Both the position numbers and the translations under genes were made by a program. Below, piece after piece: positions 45,467-54,484 of a DNA stretch of 60,708 bases; the stretch's first letter is position 1, and every line of letters starts with the position of its first letter. This DNA is from Calditrichota bacterium. Lineage in GTDB: Bacteria; Calditrichota; Calditrichia; Calditrichales; J004. The notes under the pieces were generated by a model. It did not search any database. It was given only the letters and a program-made list of their open reading frames with translations, and was not told where the DNA came from. The stretch spans positions 1 to 60,708 of the forward strand of contig JAJRVW010000170.1 in assembly GCA_024277115.1 (NCBI GenBank). The letters run 5' to 3'.

Positions 45467-46821
45467 ACTTTTTTCACTCTTTTTGATTTGAGCTTTCTGA
45501 GCACGATTTCTTTAAACTGGCGGCCACGGTCTTCGTAATCTGTAAACATATCAAAACTTGCACATGCCGGCGAAAGTAAAACAACATCACCCTCTTCAGC
45601 AATTTGATCAGCACGCCGTAATGCGTTTTTCATAGAAGCCTCTTTATTAGAAGGCCGCACACCCTGCCAGGTATAAGCCATCTTATCTGCCGCGCTGCCA
45701 ATTAAAATCAGCTCCTTCACATTTTCACGGATCAAGTCATTCAACCGGCTAAAATCGCTGCCCTTATCTTTCCCACCGGCAATTAACACGATGGGGCGAT
45801 TAAAACTTTGTAAAGCATAATATAGTGATTCGACCGTCGTAGCTTTAGAATCATTCACATACAAAACGCCATTTACCTCGGCCACTTTTTCCAGGCGATG
45901 CTCGATGCCGGCAAAGTTTTTTAAAACAGTCCGGATTTGGTCAAAACTGATTCCCGCCTGGTGCGAAGCCAATGCAGCGGCCATCACGTTCATATAGTTG
46001 TGTACGCCTTGCAGGATTATTTCATCCGCGTCCATCAGCTCTTTGCCAAAAAGAAAAATTTTGTTATCCCGGCAGGCGGCGCCATCGGGATTTTCCCGGC
46101 CAACAGTAAAACTCATTTTTTTTGATTTTATCGCCGTGGCCCACTCCACAATCTTTGCATCGTCCCCGTTATAAATCAGCAGATCGTTTTCGGACACATT
46201 TTTTGTAATACGCCATTTCGCTTCCAAATAAGCTTCGTACGAGGGATAGCGGTCCAAATGATTTGGCGCAAAGTTTAACACAACAGCGATTTCAGGTTTA
46301 AATTGATCGATTGTCTCAAGTTGAAAACTTGAGAGCTCCACAACGGCCCAGCGTTTTTCACGGGAGTCCTCAACAAAGGCCGATAGGGGCTGGCCAATAT
46401 TTCCCGCGATAATAGATTTATCATCTTCTTGCCGTAACATTTCACCAATTAGCGAGGTTGTCGTTGTTTTTCCGTTGGAACCGGTAACACCAATTAGCGG
46501 CGATTTATTTATCCAACCCGCTGCTTCTACCTCAGCATAAACAGGGATATTTTTTTTATAAAATGATTGTACTATCTGTGATGCCACCGGAATTCCGGGA
46601 CTGAGTACAACATAATCTGCCTCAAAAATACGTTGACTATGTATGCCAAGTTCATATTCGATTGTGTTTTTATCCAACAGTTCCATATCGGTCTTGGACT
46701 TAATTGCCGGCGCGCTGTCACTAACAAAAACAGATGCACCGTTTTTTGCCAACATTATGGCCGCTGCAATGCCACTGCGCGCTGCGCCAAGAACTGTTAT
46801 TTTTTTTCCGGATATATTCAT
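45463..46821 (-). CDS. murD: UDP-MurNAc-L-alanine:D-glutamate ligase
   Basis: This 452-residue Mur ligase adds D-Glu. It has the dinucleotide-like start ITVLGAARSGIAAAIMLAKN, the P-loop IGVTGSNGKTTTTSLIGEML, FAPNHLDRYPSYEAYLEAKW and VNDSKATTVESLYYAL. Its ATG at 46821 follows, after only GAAA, a 13-copy hexanucleotide tract that on this strand reads (AGAGTA)n. Purine-rich AGAG units may serve as the ribosome-binding site. It overlaps ftsW by four bases. Confidence 0.96.
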   Translation of the reverse strand: MNISGKKITVLGAARSGIAAAIMLAKNGASVFVSDSAPAIKSKTDMELLDKNTIEYELGIHSQRIFEADYVVLSPGIPVASQIVQSFYKKNIPVYAEVEAAGWINKSPLIGVTGSNGKTTTTSLIGEMLRQEDDKSIIAGNIGQPLSAFVEDSREKRWAVVELSSFQLETIDQFKPEIAVVLNFAPNHLDRYPSYEAYLEAKWRITKNVSENDLLIYNGDDAKIVEWATAIKSKKMSFTVGRENPDGAACRDNKIFLFGKELMDADEIILQGVHNYMNVMAAALASHQAGISFDQIRTVLKNFAGIEHRLEKVAEVNGVLYVNDSKATTVESLYYALQSFNRPIVLIAGGKDKGSDFSRLNDLIRENVKELILIGSAADKMAYTWQGVRPSNKEASMKNALRRADQIAEEGDVVLLSPACASFDMFTDYEDRGRQFKEIVLRKLKSKRVKKV

Positions 46822-46825
46822 TTTC

Positions 46826-46903
46826 TACTCTTACTCTTACTCTTACTCTTACTCTTACTCTTACTCTTACTCTTACTCTTACTCTTACTCTTACTCTTAC
46901 TCT
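46826..46903. repeat. Hexanucleotide microsatellite, (TACTCT) x 13
   Basis: This is a perfect tandem run of 13 units over 78 bases between mraY and murD. On the coding strand it is (AGAGTA)13, four bases before the murD ATG. The frame of murD has stops inside it, so it is not coding. Such tracts change length by slippage. Confidence 0.97.
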
Positions 46904-46922
46904 GCATTGACACAGTCAATGC
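46904..46922. repeat. Hairpin GCATTGACACAGTCAATGC, copy 1
   Basis: An 8-bp perfect stem with ACA loop, directly adjoining the TACTCT tract. Related copies lie at 48086-48104 and 48176-48194. Confidence 0.8.
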
Positions 46923-46938
46923 GCTCCAAAAGGCAATA

Positions 46939-48042
46939 TTATTGTGTTTTAAAAGTGGCCACACTTAACAGGGCCAGTAAAATGCCAATAATCCAAAAAC
47001 GGATTACAACCTTTGTTTCATGCCAGCCCTTTAACTCAAAATGATGGTGGATGGGCGCCATGCGGAATATGCGCTTGCCCTTGCCATATTTCTTTTTGGT
47101 GTATTTAAAATAACTGGTTTGCACAATCACCGATAATGCTTCAATTATAAAAATCCCGCCAATAGTCAATAACAGAAATTCCTTTTTTAATAAAACCGCA
47201 ACCGAACCCAAAGCCGCACCAAGCGCCAAAGAACCCGTATCGCCCATAAAAACTTGTGCCGGATATGCGTTATACCACAAAAATCCTATCGTCGCCCCAA
47301 AAACAGCCATAGAAAAAATCACCAATTCCTGCGAACCGGGTAGATAAATAATATTTAAATAGTTGCTGAAATTGACATTACTGGTTACATAAGCAATGCC
47401 GGCCAGGGCAATAAAGGCAATGGCCGAAAGACCTGTTGCCAGTCCATCCAAACCATCCGATAAGTTTACCGCATTGGATGCGCCGGTGATTACAAAAATA
47501 ATAATCGGTATATAAAAATAACCAAAGTCCAATTCCCAATTTTTAAAGAATGGAATACTTGTGTTAGAATGCAGTCCATCAAATAAAGGATGAAAAGCAA
47601 TTACAAGCCCGATCATCAGGCCAAGTGTAATTTGTCCGATCAATTTATAGCGTCCAATCAAACCCTTTTTCATTTTCTTAATGGCTTTAAGATAATCATC
47701 TACAAAACCAACTACGCCCATTATCAATGTTGCCGCAAAAGCCAACACTAAATAAATATTTGAGAGGTCCGCCCATAATATGGTGCCGGAAGATATGGAC
47801 AATAAAATAATCAAGCCGCCCATTGTTGGGGTGCCTTTTTTTACCTGGTGCGATTGCGGCCCCTCTATACGGATTTCTTCGCCAATTTGTTTACGTTGCA
47901 ATGCAGCGATTATTTTTGGCCCTACCCACAAAGCAATAACCAAGGCCGTAACTGCCGCCAGTGCTGCCCGCACCGTTATATAACGGAATACATTAAAGCC
48001 TATAAAAATATCCCTGAATTGATATAAAAAGTCTGCCAGCAT
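46939..48042 (-). CDS. mraY: Phospho-N-acetylmuramoyl-pentapeptide transferase
   Basis: This 367-residue membrane enzyme makes lipid I from UDP-MurNAc-pentapeptide and undecaprenyl phosphate. It has about ten helices. Signatures are SHQVKKGTPTMGGLIILLSI, VGFVDDYLKAIKKMKKGLIG (metal-binding Asp pair), NAVNLSDGLDGLATGLSAI and RIFRMAPIHHHFELKGWHET. Length and motifs fit. It is separated from murF by a 200-base structured spacer and from murD by a 117-base spacer with the microsatellite, unlike the overlapping genes around it. Confidence 0.97.
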   Translation of the reverse strand: MLADFLYQFRDIFIGFNVFRYITVRAALAAVTALVIALWVGPKIIAALQRKQIGEEIRIEGPQSHQVKKGTPTMGGLIILLSISSGTILWADLSNIYLVLAFAATLIMGVVGFVDDYLKAIKKMKKGLIGRYKLIGQITLGLMIGLVIAFHPLFDGLHSNTSIPFFKNWELDFGYFYIPIIIFVITGASNAVNLSDGLDGLATGLSAIAFIALAGIAYVTSNVNFSNYLNIIYLPGSQELVIFSMAVFGATIGFLWYNAYPAQVFMGDTGSLALGAALGSVAVLLKKEFLLLTIGGIFIIEALSVIVQTSYFKYTKKKYGKGKRIFRMAPIHHHFELKGWHETKVVIRFWIIGILLALLSVATFKTQ

Positions 48043-48085
48043 ATTTATTTTTTCTTTTTCATAATCATAATCGTGATCTTACTCT

Positions 48086-48104
48086 GCATTGACACAGTCC
48101 ATGC
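48086..48104. repeat. Hairpin GCATTGACACAGTCCATGC, copy 2
   Basis: Same layout as copy 1 with one mismatch in the stem. TTACTCT precedes it, as in copy 1. Confidence 0.75.
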
Positions 48105-48175
48105 ACTCCAAAATTTCAATGTCGATGCATGCCAAGATATTTTGGAGTAAACCACTGTGTTGGTTTGATTTCCAA

Positions 48176-48194
48176 GCATCGACACAGTCGATGC
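48176..48194. repeat. Hairpin GCATCGACACAGTCGATGC, copy 3
   Basis: Perfect 8-bp stem. Relative to copy 1 a T-A pair is replaced by C-G on both arms, a compensatory change. Confidence 0.8.
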
Positions 48195-48242
48195 GCAAAA
48201 CTTCAATGTGCTTACTCTAAAATAACTTTACCGTATACACAA

Positions 48243-49616
48243 TCACGGCAAATACGCCATCACCTTTTCCATTTGCATACTTCGTGAGCCCTTTAAAAGC
48301 AGGATATCGCCATTATGAACTGTTTCAGCCAGTTTTGCCGCCAGGTCATTTAAACTTTTACATTTTTTGATTTTATCAATCTGCCCGGCGCTAAAAGATT
48401 TACGCGCAGAGTTTATTTTATCCCCAAGTGAAAAAATTAAATCGGCGCCACTATCCATGGCATACTTCAATAAATCTTTATGCATCTCCGCGCTCTTTTC
48501 CCCAAGTTCGTTCATATCGCCCAGGGCAAGGATTACTTTGCCGGTGTGTTTAATTTTGAGCACCGTGTCGATCGCCAATTTCATTGACGCCGGGTTGGCA
48601 TTATAGGCATCGTTTACAATGGTGATTTCTTTCCATTTAATTATTTGCATCCGTTTTTCAAAGCCGATATAGTTTTCCAGGGCAGCGCTTATCTCTTTTG
48701 GGCCAAAACCCATATCCAAGGCAACCGTTACGGCAGCGAGTGCATTTCGGACATTGTGGATGCCCGGCACTTTTAGCTGAATATTAAAGGAATCATTTAC
48801 ACGTAATTGGCCACAACCATTTTCATCAATCGGGCCATAAGCGCCTTTTACATCCGCATCTTTTTTAAAGGAATAAGTGATGTATTTTAAGGTATCACGA
48901 TCGTAACCGGCAATTATCGGATCATCCAGGTTTTTGTAAACTGTTGATCCATCAGATAAATTATCAAACAATTTAAACTTTTCTTTGGCAACACCTTCGC
49001 GCGAACCCAATAATTCCAGATGTGTATCGCCAATTAAAGTTATTAAAGCGTGGCTTGGTTCTACCATTTGGGATAAAACTTCGATTTCGCCAAACTGATT
49101 TGTGCCCAATTCCAAAACCGCCGCTTCGTGTATTTCTGTTAGCATTAACATGGTCAGCGGGCAACCGATTTGGTTGTTGTGGTTCCCCTTTGTTTTATGC
49201 ACATTTTTACGGGTCTGTAAAATGGCAGCGATCATTTCTTTTGTGGTCGTTTTTCCATTGGAACCGGTTAAGGCAATCACGGGGATATCATATTTTAAGC
49301 GCTGGATATGTGCCAGTTGCTGCAATGACAACAAAGTGTCGGGCACAACAATTAAGGGCAATTCCAGGTCAGCAAAATTTGAAAAATATTTCTCGGAAAT
49401 AATCGAACAGAGCGCGCCTTTGGATTGCGCTTCGCTCACAAAATCATGGCCATCGTACCGTTCGCCCTTAATGGCCCAGTAAACCTGGTCGGGCTCCAGC
49501 ATACGCGAATCGATGGAAATACCTTTTATATGCCTTGATTTAAATTTCTCATCAGGGATATTTACAAAACGCACATCACGCATCTTAAGAAAGTCATTTA
49601 ACGATATATCAAGCAT
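48243..49616 (-). CDS. murF: UDP-MurNAc-tripeptide:D-Ala-D-Ala ligase
   Basis: This 457-residue Mur ligase adds D-Ala-D-Ala to the tripeptide. The P-loop VIALTGSNGKTTTKEMIAAI, MLTEIHEAAVLELGTNQFGE, NDAYNANPASMKLAIDTVLK and ILALGDMNELGEKSAEMHKD are typical. It starts inside the last codons of murE (8-base overlap). The downstream gene mraY follows after a structured spacer. Confidence 0.96.
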   Translation of the reverse strand: MLDISLNDFLKMRDVRFVNIPDEKFKSRHIKGISIDSRMLEPDQVYWAIKGERYDGHDFVSEAQSKGALCSIISEKYFSNFADLELPLIVVPDTLLSLQQLAHIQRLKYDIPVIALTGSNGKTTTKEMIAAILQTRKNVHKTKGNHNNQIGCPLTMLMLTEIHEAAVLELGTNQFGEIEVLSQMVEPSHALITLIGDTHLELLGSREGVAKEKFKLFDNLSDGSTVYKNLDDPIIAGYDRDTLKYITYSFKKDADVKGAYGPIDENGCGQLRVNDSFNIQLKVPGIHNVRNALAAVTVALDMGFGPKEISAALENYIGFEKRMQIIKWKEITIVNDAYNANPASMKLAIDTVLKIKHTGKVILALGDMNELGEKSAEMHKDLLKYAMDSGADLIFSLGDKINSARKSFSAGQIDKIKKCKSLNDLAAKLAETVHNGDILLLKGSRSMQMEKVMAYLP

Positions 49617-51060
49617 TGTCCGTTTCCCTGATTATTGCAGCTTCATCAAAATTATGTTTTACTTTGCCGATGATTTGGTAACTCTCATGGCCTTTGCCGG
49701 CAATGAGGAGCACATCGCCCTGCTTACTCTTTTTTATAGCCTGTTTAATTGCATGCCCGCGATTTGCGATAATTTCTGTTTTATCTTTTTTTTCTATCCC
49801 GGCCATAATATCTTCAATTATTTTTTGAGAATTTTCCGTACGCGGGTTATCATCCGTCACGATGACATGATCAGCCAATTTTTGGGCCACTTTGCCCATT
49901 AACGGCCTTTTACCTTTATCCCGATCGCCACCACAACCAAAGACAACAATCAATTTATTATCTGTTATTTTTCGGATTGTCGTCAGCGCTTTTTCCAGGG
50001 CATCCGGCGTATGGGCATAATCAATTACTGCCAGGGCGCCGTTTTTAAGCGGGTACGATTCCAATCGTCCCGGTACTGTTTGTTGCTGCTCAAGACCCTG
50101 CTTAATTTTTTCTGTAGATATGTTCATCGCCAACCCGGCAGCAACAGCGGTCAACAGGTTATAAACATTAAAATCGCCTACCAAAGCCGAATTGATCTGC
50201 ATTTTCTTTTCCGGTAATTGGAGGTTTAGCTCTGTTCCTTTACGGCTAATTTTCCAATCGATGGCATAAATATCGGCCTTACCGCTTGTACCGGTTGTTA
50301 TTCTGTGCGGGCCAAAAATTTTCGCCCCATACGGGTCATCAATATTTGTTATGACAACACCACCCTCAGCCAATTGAGAAAACAGCTTATTTTTATCCAG
50401 AAAATAAGTATCCATGTCTCTATGAAAATCCATATGGTCACGACTTAAATTGGTAAAGATGGCTATTTTAAATTTTAAACCCGCTACACGATTTAATGCC
50501 AATGCATGCGAAGACACTTCCAATACGCAAGCCTTGTTACCGGCTTGTTGCATCCCGGCCAGCATTTTATATAGGTCAATTGCTTCCGGTGTTGTATTCC
50601 ACGCATCAATCTTTTTTGTGCCGATAATGTATTCTATTGTTCCGGCCAATCCGCAAGAAACCCCGCCGGCCTCCAACACAGAGCGGATCAAATAGCTGCA
50701 TGTTGTTTTGCCGTTTGTACCGGTAATTCCAATCAGATCAATTTTATCTAAATATTTGGCATAAAAATTATAAGCCAAAAGTCCCATCATTTTACGGGAA
50801 TCTTTAACGACAACCTGGGGCAGTTCGAGCTGCGAATCTATTTGCTGAACAACCGCGGCAACTGCCCCGCTTTTTGCCACTTGGTCCAAATAGTTGTGCC
50901 CGTCGGACTCGAACCCTTTTACCGCAATAAAAAGATCACCTTTTTCGATCTTGCGCGAATCGTACTGAATATTATTTATCTGGATAGAATTAAATTTTGG
51001 GTCTAAAAACACACCCGTGTTATTAAATAAACTTTTAAGCCCTACTTTTTTCTTTTCCAA
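49609..51060 (-). CDS. murE: UDP-MurNAc-L-Ala-D-Glu:meso-diaminopimelate ligase
   Basis: This 483-residue Mur ligase adds the third peptide residue. The P-loop is IGITGTNGKTTCSYLIRSVL, with NLSRDHMDFHRDMDTYFLDK and VIDYAHTPDALEKALTTI. The specificity motif DNPR in VTDDNPRTENSQKI predicts meso-diaminopimelate, as in Gram-negative walls. The gene is 11 bases after ftsI and overlaps murF by 8. Confidence 0.96.
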   Translation of the reverse strand: MEKKKVGLKSLFNNTGVFLDPKFNSIQINNIQYDSRKIEKGDLFIAVKGFESDGHNYLDQVAKSGAVAAVVQQIDSQLELPQVVVKDSRKMMGLLAYNFYAKYLDKIDLIGITGTNGKTTCSYLIRSVLEAGGVSCGLAGTIEYIIGTKKIDAWNTTPEAIDLYKMLAGMQQAGNKACVLEVSSHALALNRVAGLKFKIAIFTNLSRDHMDFHRDMDTYFLDKNKLFSQLAEGGVVITNIDDPYGAKIFGPHRITTGTSGKADIYAIDWKISRKGTELNLQLPEKKMQINSALVGDFNVYNLLTAVAAGLAMNISTEKIKQGLEQQQTVPGRLESYPLKNGALAVIDYAHTPDALEKALTTIRKITDNKLIVVFGCGGDRDKGKRPLMGKVAQKLADHVIVTDDNPRTENSQKIIEDIMAGIEKKDKTEIIANRGHAIKQAIKKSKQGDVLLIAGKGHESYQIIGKVKHNFDEAAIIRETDNA

Positions 51061-51071
51061 AATAAATTGTC

Positions 51072-53144
51072 CTAGCGCAGGCTTAACAAGACCTGCTTGC
51101 GTGATTTAAGTACAGCACCAGGTTTTAGCGATTGTTTATAAATTTTTCCCCGGCCTTCTAATTTGATGGTCAATTTGGAAAAATCAATTTTACTCAATGC
51201 CTGGCGCAGGGTCAGGCCTTTCAGACTTGGCATTTTGTCGCTGGTTATTTTTTTATCGGCCAGGCCAAGGTGAACCACATTTCCTTTTCTTTCTATATTT
51301 TTTATAAAGTTCCCTGTCCCGGTCAGCTCAATATCAAAATCTTTTTCCTCGAGATAATCAATCACTTCTTCGGAGCTAAAACCTTCCATCAGCGGGATTG
51401 AGTTCACCTTTTCGGCATAAAGGAAAGACGGCCTGCTGTCATTATTATACTTTGCAGGCGGTGTGTAATTAAAATGGGCAATCTGGCTGATAATTCTGGA
51501 AAAAATTGGTGCGGCAACCTGGCCACCATAAAACTGTTTTTGCGGTTCATCAACAAAAACCGCACAGATATATTTTGGGTTTTCATACGGTGCAAAGCCA
51601 ATAAATGAAGCCACATATTTACCACGTTTATAGCGGTTCAGTTTACGGTCAAATTTTTGCGCTGTCCCTGTTTTTCCACCAACAATTACGTTTTTCACTT
51701 TTGCATTTTTTCCCGTCCCGTTCTCTACCACATTTTTCATAAACCCTTTTAAAATAACTGATACCTCGGGCGACAAAATCTGGCGTACTTTTTTCGGCCC
51801 TCTAAAAGATAGCCAATCACCGTTTATGGGGTTTTCCAAGCCGCTTACCAAAAAAGGTTTATAGAGGTAACCACCATTCACTAACGCAGAAAAAGCCGAC
51901 GTAATCTGCAAGGCCGTTACACCAATTTCCTGGCCGATGGCAATTTCTGATTTTGATAACCCGGACCATTTGTCAGGGTTTGTCAATGTTCCACCCGATT
52001 CACCAAGCAAATCAATCCCGGTTTTTGATCCAAAACCAAAATTCTTTAAATAACGGAAAAAAGTATTTGAAGGAAGTGGTTCAACGAGTTTTACAATGCC
52101 AATATTTGACGATTTCTCGATTACTTTCTGGAAACTTAGCCAACCATGTTTTTTAGTATCTTTTATAAAATGATTATAAAGTTTAAACCGGCCATTCTCA
52201 CAAAAGACAATATCATCCGCTTTATGCAGCCGCTCTTGCAAAAGAGTGCCGGCAGTAAACATTTTCATTGTGGAACCCGGCTCAAATACATCTGTCACTG
52301 CCCGGTTTTTTTTAACCCATTCTTTATATTTTTTATGATTATTGGGATTGACGCTCGGATAATTTGCCATTGCTAAAACAGCCCCAGTATTAGGGTCCAG
52401 CACAATTGCAATCCCCGATTTTCCCTTCATTTTGTCTACGCCGTTCTTCAGGGCTTTTTCCACAATTGTCTGAATATCCTTATCCAGAGTCAAATGGATA
52501 TTTGCGCCGGCAATAGGCTCCACCAGCGGATAATCCGGACTTAAAGATTTATTCCGCGTTGCATCCGATTGCAAAATGGCCTTACCATCTTTGCCCGTTA
52601 ACTGCTCTTCAAATTGCAGCTCAATGCCACTTAGTCCGTGGTCATCCGGATCCGTAAAACCCAATAATTGACCGGCATAAACACCATAGGGATAATGCCT
52701 TCCAAAATTCTCCCGACGTATTAATCCCGGGTCTTTAAATTCTAATAAATTTTTAACCAGCGTTGGCCTTGCTTTGCGTTCCAAATAAGAAAACCGTGAA
52801 GACCGGTTCATTTTTCGCAAATAAAAACTCTCAGATTTCGGAAACAACTTCGCCAAAGTTTTAGCAATATAATTTTTATTTTTCACCGTTTGCGGGTCGG
52901 CGGCAATATCATAATAGATTATATTGGTGGCCAGCTTATTGCCAGAGCGATCAAAAATTGTCCCGCGTTGCGCCTCCAGTGGATATTCGCTCTCGTACTG
53001 TTTTTTTGCATACGAAGACAAACGATCGGACTCAACAACCTGAAAACGAAATAAGTTTGCTTCCAGAATTAGCCAAAAAGCAAAAAAAACGGCGATAAGA
53101 AAATAAAACCGTCCACTATGAAGAGGTGAAAAGTTTGCCGGCAT
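51072..53144 (-). CDS. ftsI: Division transpeptidase (class B PBP) with PASTA domain(s)
   Basis: This 690-residue class B penicillin-binding protein crosslinks septal peptidoglycan. One membrane segment (FYFLIAVFFAFWLILEANLF) precedes the PBP dimer domain with LEAQRGTIFDRSGNKLATNI. The transpeptidase has SxxK in EPGSTMKMFTAG, SxN in EKSSNIGIVKLV and KTG in VGGKTGTAQKFDR. The C-terminus carries one clear PASTA domain (MPSLKGLTLRQALSKIDF) and probably a second before it, which are usual in PBP2x-type proteins but not in proteobacterial FtsI. The ATG at 53144 is used; an upstream TTG at 53177 would overlap ftsL by 32 bases. Confidence 0.95.
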   Translation of the reverse strand: MPANFSPLHSGRFYFLIAVFFAFWLILEANLFRFQVVESDRLSSYAKKQYESEYPLEAQRGTIFDRSGNKLATNIIYYDIAADPQTVKNKNYIAKTLAKLFPKSESFYLRKMNRSSRFSYLERKARPTLVKNLLEFKDPGLIRRENFGRHYPYGVYAGQLLGFTDPDDHGLSGIELQFEEQLTGKDGKAILQSDATRNKSLSPDYPLVEPIAGANIHLTLDKDIQTIVEKALKNGVDKMKGKSGIAIVLDPNTGAVLAMANYPSVNPNNHKKYKEWVKKNRAVTDVFEPGSTMKMFTAGTLLQERLHKADDIVFCENGRFKLYNHFIKDTKKHGWLSFQKVIEKSSNIGIVKLVEPLPSNTFFRYLKNFGFGSKTGIDLLGESGGTLTNPDKWSGLSKSEIAIGQEIGVTALQITSAFSALVNGGYLYKPFLVSGLENPINGDWLSFRGPKKVRQILSPEVSVILKGFMKNVVENGTGKNAKVKNVIVGGKTGTAQKFDRKLNRYKRGKYVASFIGFAPYENPKYICAVFVDEPQKQFYGGQVAAPIFSRIISQIAHFNYTPPAKYNNDSRPSFLYAEKVNSIPLMEGFSSEEVIDYLEEKDFDIELTGTGNFIKNIERKGNVVHLGLADKKITSDKMPSLKGLTLRQALSKIDFSKLTIKLEGRGKIYKQSLKPGAVLKSRKQVLLSLR

Positions 53145-53145
53145 T

Positions 53146-53523
53146 TTACTGTATTCCTGCTGTTTTAATTTTTTCAATCTTTAAATCTTCTTGCGCAAAT
53201 TGTTCTTTTAGTTCTATAAGGTCATCTCTATCACCAATTTTTATGGCAAATTGATTTTCATTACTGAACTCGAGGCCAAAATCTTTTATGGCCTTCCGGG
53301 AAATTCGATCAATATTACTAAGGCGTTCAACCTCTGCCTGCAGGTTCTCTGTTTCACTTAACAATTGTTTTTTCTTTACTTGCAGGGCATGCATATCCTG
53401 CATAATCAGGTCAATCTGAAAAGATTGATATAAATAGCTGGAAACAATTACAACCACAATAATCAGAAAAAGGACATTACCTGTTGTTTTCCATACTTTC
53501 TTTTCGCTTTTTTTATTCTGCAT
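53146..53523 (-). CDS. ftsL: FtsL-like cell division protein
   Basis: This 125-residue bitopic protein has one membrane segment (NVLFLIIVVVIVSSYLYQSF) and then a coiled coil (LQVKKKQLLSETENLQAEVE), ending near DRISRKAIKDFGLEF. Position between rsmH and ftsI and the topology fit FtsL, which pairs with FtsB and FtsQ. Sequence similarity in this family is low, so context carries most weight. GAAGGAG precedes the ATG. Confidence 0.82.
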   Translation of the reverse strand: MQNKKSEKKVWKTTGNVLFLIIVVVIVSSYLYQSFQIDLIMQDMHALQVKKKQLLSETENLQAEVERLSNIDRISRKAIKDFGLEFSNENQFAIKIGDRDDLIELKEQFAQEDLKIEKIKTAGIQ

Positions 53524-53548
53524 GTTTTACTCCTTCAAAAAATTAAAA

Positions 53549-54478
53549 TTAAACCCGGATCGCAGCCCGAATTTTTGCACTGCGTGCACGGGGGTTCGTT
53601 TTTATCTCTTCCTGAGATGGTTGAATAAAATGTGGTTTAATCCTTTTTAATTCTTGCTTCTTTTCACACACACATACCGGGAACTCCGGAGGACACGTAC
53701 AGGGATTCTCCGCATCACGCATAAAGTTTTTAACAATCCTGTCTTCTAAAGAGTGATACGTGATGACAACCAACCGGCCTTCCTTCCCTAAATATTTTAT
53801 AGATTCTCCTAGCGATTCTTTTAAAATTTCCAGTTCGTTGTTTACTTCTATCCTGAGCGCCTGAAAAATCCGCGCATAACTTTTGGTTGCAAACCGGGGG
53901 TTTACACAGCGGTCGATCAGAGCAAGCACCTCCTCACTGCGTTCAATTTTTTTTTCTTCACGCGCCTTCACAACCCGATAGGCAATTTTTCCCGAAAAAC
54001 GTTCTTCGCCATATTCCTTAAAAATTTTTCTTAATTCATCTTTACTGTAATTGTTTAAAATCCATTCGGCCGTTAATTCCTGTCTGCTGTCCATGCGCAT
54101 GTCAAGCGAAAGGCCTTTGCGAAAACTAAACCCGCGGCCATCATTATCAATTTGCCAGGATGAAACACCCAAATCGAGCAAGATACCATCAAGCTTGGCC
54201 ACTCTCATTTCCGAAAGAACAGCGCCAATCTGTTCAAAAGTTGTTTGGAAGGCATAAAAATTATTATAATCTTTAAGCCGCTTCCGCGCTTCTTTTATAG
54301 CTTCTGCATCCCGGTCGATCCCGAGATACCGCGCCTGGTTGTTAATTTTAGAAAGAATAAGTTTGGCATGGCCGCCTCCGCCTAAAGTACCATCAAAATA
54401 GACACCGTCTTTTTTGTACACCAGGGTTTCTAATACTTCTTGTACCATCACCGGCACATGATATAAGCTTTCCATCAT
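53549..54478 (-). CDS. rsmH: 16S rRNA (cytosine-N4)-methyltransferase RsmH
   Basis: This 309-residue SAM-dependent enzyme methylates C1402 of 16S rRNA. It begins LYHVPVMVQEVLETLVYKKD and has the SAM-binding motif GVYFDGTLGGGGHAKLILSK. DGILLDLGVSSWQIDNDGRG and LVVITYHSLEDRIVKNFMRD are family signatures. Cys residues in NPCTCPPEFPVCVC near the end are seen in many homologues. It is 6 bases after mraZ. Confidence 0.96.
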   Translation of the reverse strand: MMESLYHVPVMVQEVLETLVYKKDGVYFDGTLGGGGHAKLILSKINNQARYLGIDRDAEAIKEARKRLKDYNNFYAFQTTFEQIGAVLSEMRVAKLDGILLDLGVSSWQIDNDGRGFSFRKGLSLDMRMDSRQELTAEWILNNYSKDELRKIFKEYGEERFSGKIAYRVVKAREEKKIERSEEVLALIDRCVNPRFATKSYARIFQALRIEVNNELEILKESLGESIKYLGKEGRLVVITYHSLEDRIVKNFMRDAENPCTCPPEFPVCVCEKKQELKRIKPHFIQPSQEEIKTNPRARSAKIRAAIRV

Positions 54479-54484
54479 TGTGGC

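Larger units (their letters stand above)
48043..48242. other. Structured spacer between murF and mraY
   Basis: No gene is seen in these 200 bases. They hold nested inverted repeats: ACTCCAAAAT (48105-48114) with ATTTTGGAGT (48139-48148), and GTCGATGC (48121-48128) with GCATCGAC (48176-48183). They also hold two hairpin copies. TTACTCT occurs at both edges (48079-48085 and 48212-48218). Confidence 0.7.

Noticed and set aside
46826-46903. CRISPR-like or coding tandem repeat
   Set aside because: Units of six bases without spacers, with stops in the murD frame, make it a microsatellite.
46643-47044. Open frames on the plus strand reading YSYSYS or LLLLLL through the hexanucleotide tract
   Set aside because: The tract has no stops in these frames, so they stay open by chance. 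They run antisense to murD and mraY and match no protein.
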